Below the pieces are notes generated by a model, which searched no databases, was not told where the DNA came from, and saw nothing but the letters and a program-made list of their open reading frames with translations. Source: Anoplopoma fimbria (Eukaryota > Chordata > Actinopteri > Perciformes > Anoplopomatidae). From it: a DNA stretch of 64,000 bases. How positions within the stretch are numbered: the first letter of the stretch is position 1; each line of letters begins with the position of its first letter. The stretch is from positions 9,997,098 through 10,061,097 of the forward strand of contig NC_072451.1 of NCBI RefSeq assembly GCF_027596085.1, read 5' to 3'. The position numbers and the translations under genes are program-made. Shown here piece by piece: positions 47,701 through 53,700 of the stretch.

Positions 47701-50700
47701 TCTGCCACCTAAAGCTGAGTTTGGGCATGCATGCAATTCATCCTGCTACATGTGGGTGGTCTTTGCCGGCAAAGAGCCATAAACAGTGATTGGACATCTA
47801 GGTAAAAAGTGGTGTATTTTCCCTTTAAGATTTTAACAGTGGTTAACTTTAACACTCAAGTACAAAAAAATTATTACAGCTATTATCTGCTTCCATACAA
47901 AGCCAGTCTTAATTACCTCCTACGACTGTAATATTAAACTATTATTACCCTTATTTTTTCAGTATGGTTCCCACTCAGACAAACAAACAGCACAGACCTG
48001 ACGGGGGCTTCAGCAGGCACCCTGGGCAGACTGATGGTCACTTTGCCACCCTCCTCCACATCGTGTTGGTATCGAGCCGGTTTCATCTTCAGCAGGTCTG
48101 GGGCTGTTCGAATGGAAACCTGCTGCTGAAGGCCGCCGGCACTGTTCCCCCGGCTCATGAGCACAAAGGAATAATCCGTGTCTGGCTGCAGCTGTGTGAT
48201 CAGCTTCCTCTTCAGGTTGCCTTGAACCTCCACACTCTGCTGGTTGTACAGGATCTGAAGCCAGGATGAAGTTTCTTAATAACCATGTTACAGTTTTGAT
48301 TGAATGTTTACTATACTGTTTGTCTATGGAACTGACTTCAATAAAAATAAGTGGGTTGTCTTTTTATAAATGAACCTATATGAAAAGCTAAATTCTGGAA
48401 TAAGTCATAAAGTTTGATTACATTTCAATATTTGTGCCTCAGTAACCTGGATCATAAAAGGTTGAATATCATCAGCATAAAGTAAAACATTGACATATTT
48501 CCTTTGTACTATCAAGTCATCTCTCTGTCGCATAACCCAAATACGCTTACTACCTTTCTTGTTAAGAGTTAGATAAAATTGATAAACTAAGATTACCATG
48601 TATTCTTTCATAAGATTTTCTGTGAACTATTACACTTTTAAAGCACATCTTTCATTTTATATCAAAACTTACATTAATATTTCTTTGTTTGATAAATTAT
48701 GATATTGTAATGTGTAGCTTTAGTTACATTAGTTGTAATACTGTATCCTTGTTTTACAGTGCTGTGAAACGTAGTGACCTTGCTGCCTCCCATGTTCTCT
48801 GCTTTTGATTCTGTGAAGCAGTACACCCCATTGTTTTGTAGGGTGCTATACAAATAAAGTATGATTTACTATGTAACTATTATTTAATTGCCGACCCATG
48901 GTCATACACTTTTGTTTCTGCCTTTTAGCTCATCATCAGAGCTGCACAGAGTGACAAGACGCACAGGTCCCTTAACAAATAGCCAGTCATAAAGTTCAGT
49001 TACAGGCACTTTAATATGGTGCATATTGATTTTCTTGATGATTTATGTTGCAGCTGCTCTGTTACGGAGTACAAAAGAGAATATCTCAAATATATCATAC
49101 AAATGTTAGAAAATGTTTCTATTACTGAAGTCCTTACATTATTTTTGTGTTAATGATAGCCCTTCCTATCTGCATATACAGTTTTACTCTTAGAAATCAG
49201 GGTTCCAAAAGGGTTGGACTATAAAAGGGTTCCCTGTAGAACCCCTGGTCGGTTCTAGATGAAACCCTTGGAATGTAAGAGGTTTCTTCGCAGCGCCTCC
49301 TGGGCCGGTTCTATTTAGCACCCTTGGAAGGTAGGAAGGTTCTGAATAAATATTTCAGAGAGGGTTCTGGGTGGAACCTTTCACAGATTGATCTAGGTAA
49401 AACCCCCTTTAAAAGTTCCTTTATAAAAGGGTCACCCAGAAACACAAAAAGGGTTCTCCTATAACGACAAGCCAATGGACCCTATATGGTTATAGTTAGC
49501 AACTTTATTTCTAAGAGTGTACAATAACATTTATATTCTACTTACTATGAAACTACAAACCATGGATGTGTTTGTGGCAGTGGGCGTGGTCTGCGCTCAG
49601 CTGCAGGGGAGAGAGGTGTGGGAGTGGTTCATGGGAACAGTGCCGTGGTGAGTTCAATCAACACAGCTGTAATGTGGTGCTAATTAGGCTGAAGCTACTT
49701 AAGCAGGAGCAGACGGGAGTTCGGGAGAGGAACAGTCACACACGCAGAACGAGGACCGAGGCGAGAGCGTGAAGCCATCAGAGTGGTGGCGTTCCGGGAA
49801 CGTTGGACCGAGTGCGCCCGAGAAGCCGGGCAGCGAAGCGGAGCGCACGACGGTCCGCATTGTGTGTTGTATTTTGGATGAAATAAATATACCTTTGTTA
49901 AACCTTACCCACTGAAGCCGTATCTGTGTTGGGGAGAACCTACGGTAGTCGAGAGTCGGCTACAGTGTTCTATTATTCAGGACTGTGTCAGACCTTAGTA
50001 GGACTTTCTTCTGGTCCCTTTTTGATAAGGCGGACTGAACAGTAATAATTTGGTCTCCATCTAAAGTGGTCCATATTATTCTATTGGAAGCAGTTTGATA
50101 TGGGACCTGAGTATAAAATCAGACCCTAGTTTGAGTTGTATTGTCTCTAATGTCTAGCCATATGTGTTGGCTAGACATTAGAGAACTTTTGACTTCTAGA
50201 TTATCTGTAAGAAATGTCCTTTAGTTGTTTATTTGGTGTGTATTGTCTCAATGCTGCAGGTGGAAGGTCTGTCTCGGTGGAAGCGTGAGGTGATCTTACC
50301 TTGAGAGGCACTTGAGATTTGTAGGTTTCTGGCACTTCCCAGGTCAGCAGGACAGAGGTTTTCATCACAGCCTTCACACCAAAGTTCTTGGTGAACACTG
50401 AGGGAAGGTCTAGATGATTATTAGGTGGTTAATTTAATTGTGTATATGACTGAGATAATTTAAAGTTAAAGAGCTTAAATCAGAGAACAATTTGTACACA
50501 ATGCAAATTCATCAAAATGAGAGCACAGTCTGTGAACAATATCAATGACTTAAAGCTGAACTAATCAATATTTTCTAATATCAATAATGGATCAAAATCA
50601 TGTGTGTTATATAAAAAAAGTTATGTATAGTAATGAATCCACAAATAGTTAACTAGGGCAGATGGTAACAACATCTCATTTTGATCTGAATATTTGACCA

Positions 50701-53700
50701 AGTTTGGAATAAAAACATTTAATTAATCAAACAAACACAAAAGAACTAGAATAGAAACTAGCTACGTAAAACATGTAAATTCTGGGATTTTTTTATTTCA
50801 TACGTTACATTTTAGATATACAGCAATTACACAGGACCAATACCAATGTAATTATAACTACCTAAAAATAAAAAGCTGGGTTTACACTCTTAACTAACAT
50901 GTGTGTTTGCTACACGTTTGCTTTTAAATCTTCTGCAGATATTTAAATAAAGATAAAAGACTATTTACCAATGTAATCCAATAACCACAGAAATGTCAAT
51001 ACTGATGTTTATGAAAACAACTTGTAGAATGTCTGATCTTCTTTATGTAATTGATTAAACACCTGCAGTTATCACACAGCGACAGGAATGTGTTTTATCT
51101 ACAGTTTCTGATTTTAGAGAGGGGGTGTTCCAAATGTTACAGGATGACACGGACAGTAGCAGCAACTTCATGAATTATTAAAATGTCCCGACACAGCGAC
51201 GGGATTGGTCAGGTTCAGAAACAACTTTTTCTCCTAAGAATAACATTCTATACAACTAAACTGCATTCTCAATGTTGTTTCGATGGAAATGTATTTCCTC
51301 CCGTACTATAATAATGGAATCGACAATGCAGTTTTGTTGTATTGGAATTTCATGTTTATGAGATAGGGCTGGTAGAAAAAGTGTGTTTTTCTGAACATGG
51401 ATTGCTGTTATGCAACAATTCCATTCAACAATGTAAGCCTTAAGTCTTGAGCTCTTTCAAATCCATCTGGGTATTTTGATTCTTTCTATTTAATAAATCC
51501 AATCCAAACCTCTGGAGAGTCGAAATGTGGATTATTACAGCAAGATCCCAGTTTATTTTTTTTTGCAGTTGTATTTCTGAATATTTGCAGTTGTGGTTTA
51601 CCCCTTTGGAAGTTTATCTATATATTCTTATATACAAAACAATATGTTCACTTGTGTTTCCTTCTGCTTAGAACTAACTCCAAGGCAGAGGATCACACTC
51701 ACACCTCTTCAAAATCTGGCGTACTTAAGACACCAAACACTATTGCATTTGTTTGTTAAAAGATAAAAGCACTGTTTGAATTTCAATTTTTTCCATTGGA
51801 TAAATAAAATCTAATATCTTATTCTATATCGTATATTAAATTTATTATATAGATTTTACACTTGGTCTAGTTTATGTTCAGTGCGTTGTTAAAAAGTATC
51901 AATCGGCCTTTCTTTATTGTTTGGACGAATGTAAGCTGCCTGTTCACTTGCCTAAGAGCTAGTTGATTTAATATTTGGGATATTGTGTGTTGTTTCTCTC
52001 TCTTTGTCTCTCTCCCTCTCTCTCTCTCTGTCCCTCTCTCATGTGGTCAGCAAAATTTCCAAAACATGTGTTAGGAGATTTAGTTTGTGTGTTTTTAGAG
52101 GCCTAAATGTCCAAATCATGGAGTAATGTAAGGAGTGCTGAGGTAGCCTCAGGTTCTCACCTGGCATGGAGGTGGACATAGTCCGACTCTGAATGCTGGG
52201 GCTGATGGGCCCCCCCCCCTTGCTGGTGAAGGCTTGGACTCTGATGTCGTAGGTTGTGTCCGGCTGCAAGCCTTGGACGGTCATCTGTGTTTCTGTGGTG
52301 CTGTTGGTGTTGTTGTGCTGGCTGTTGATATCTCGGTACACCACCGCGTACTTGACAATCTTCCCGTTCCTCTCGGCCAGAGGAGGGGGCTCCCAGGCCA
52401 GGTTGGTGGAGGTGGCAGTCAGACCGACCACGCTTAGATTCTGGGGATAGCTGCTGGGAACGTCCTCTGGGGTGCTGATCTCCTTCACGTATTCCTCCCC
52501 GTTGCCGGCTCGGTTTTTGCCACACAGCTTGAAGATGTATGTGGCTCCCTTGTGGAGGCCCGTCACTGTGAAATGATCGTCTGCCTTCCGGAAGTCTTTG
52601 ACGGTGAAAGCCTCCTCCTCTGCTCTCTTGTACTGCAGCTGGTATCCCACGTGCTCCCCGACCATCTCCTTGGGAGGCTGCCACTGGATTAGGGCAGTGT
52701 TCCCTATGGTGGTGCTGATCATCATAGTGGGCTTGCCAGGCACTGGAAGACATATCTTGATTACTCTTGGGCCCCTACATTATACTCATGTACACTAAAC
52801 CAACTCTTAAAAGGTACAGTGTGTAGCATTTTGGGGGATCTATTAGCAGAAATGGAATATAATAACCATGACAATGTTTTTATTTGAGTACAATCACCTG
52901 AACCTAAGAGACGTTGTTTTGTCGTTAGCTTAGAATCATAGACTGTATAAGAAGTGGACATAGTCATAGTGATGTCACCCATTGATTTGGTGACTGACAT
53001 TATGAGGCCTAGAGTTTGGCAATTTTGACGTTGCCATATTGGAATATGGCCTCACCATGTTGTTTTTTCCCAACCAATGAACAGAAGTTACCATATATGG
53101 AATGTGGAAGAGTGATGTAGAGACACCGTATATGTCTCTGGTAGCGGCAGTGACCTGCCAATCACCCTGTCAAGGCACTTCCGCATTGGCTTCACTCTTT
53201 ATTATTATTATTATTATTATTATATTCCTTTATTGATCCCCATGGGGGAAATTCAAGTGTTGCAGCAGCTCAACTACACAGACACAGACAATAAATACAC
53301 ATTCTGCACTCTGCAGAACTGGAGGTTGCTGCCTGTATAAAATGAGCATGTCTATCTACTTGGGGCGGCTGTGGCGTAGTGGAGAGCAAGGTAGTTCTCC
53401 AATCAGAGGGTCGGTGGTTCGATACCCAAGGTTGGTGGCTTACCGCAACATGTCGATGTGTCCTTGGGCAAGACACTTAACCCCAAGTTGCTCCCGCTTC
53501 ATTGCAGGCTTGCCATCGGTGTGGACTGGATGTTGCATGAATGTTAGTTATTAGTCTGATGGTGGCACCTTTGCATGGTAGCCTGTCATCAGTGTGTGAA
53601 TGGGTGAATGATGTGTAATGATATGTAATATACTACTGATTGTAAGTCGCTTTGGATAAAAGCGTCTGCTAAATGACTGTAATGTAATGTACAAACAAAC

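Larger units (their letters stand above)
48255..50299 (-). other. ptprf intron
   Basis: A 2.0 kb GT-AG intron. It contains an L1-like scrap (48400-48600), a LINE-type 3' tail near 48768-48875 (GTGCTATACAAATAAAGT), the second GGTTC-rich element (49185-49525) and a solo LTR (49573-49964). Almost all of it is mobile-element sequence. Confidence 0.6.

Noticed and set aside
52157..52753. 198-codon minus-strand frame with Gln/Arg-rich sequence
   Set aside because: Frame-shifted shadow of the double-FN3 exon; the correct frame gives clear FN3 repeats.
53362..53440. Possible tRNA gene (A and B boxes)
   Set aside because: The promoter boxes are there, but the acceptor stem does not close and the sequence continues into a SINE body and tail; a second copy sits at 63450.
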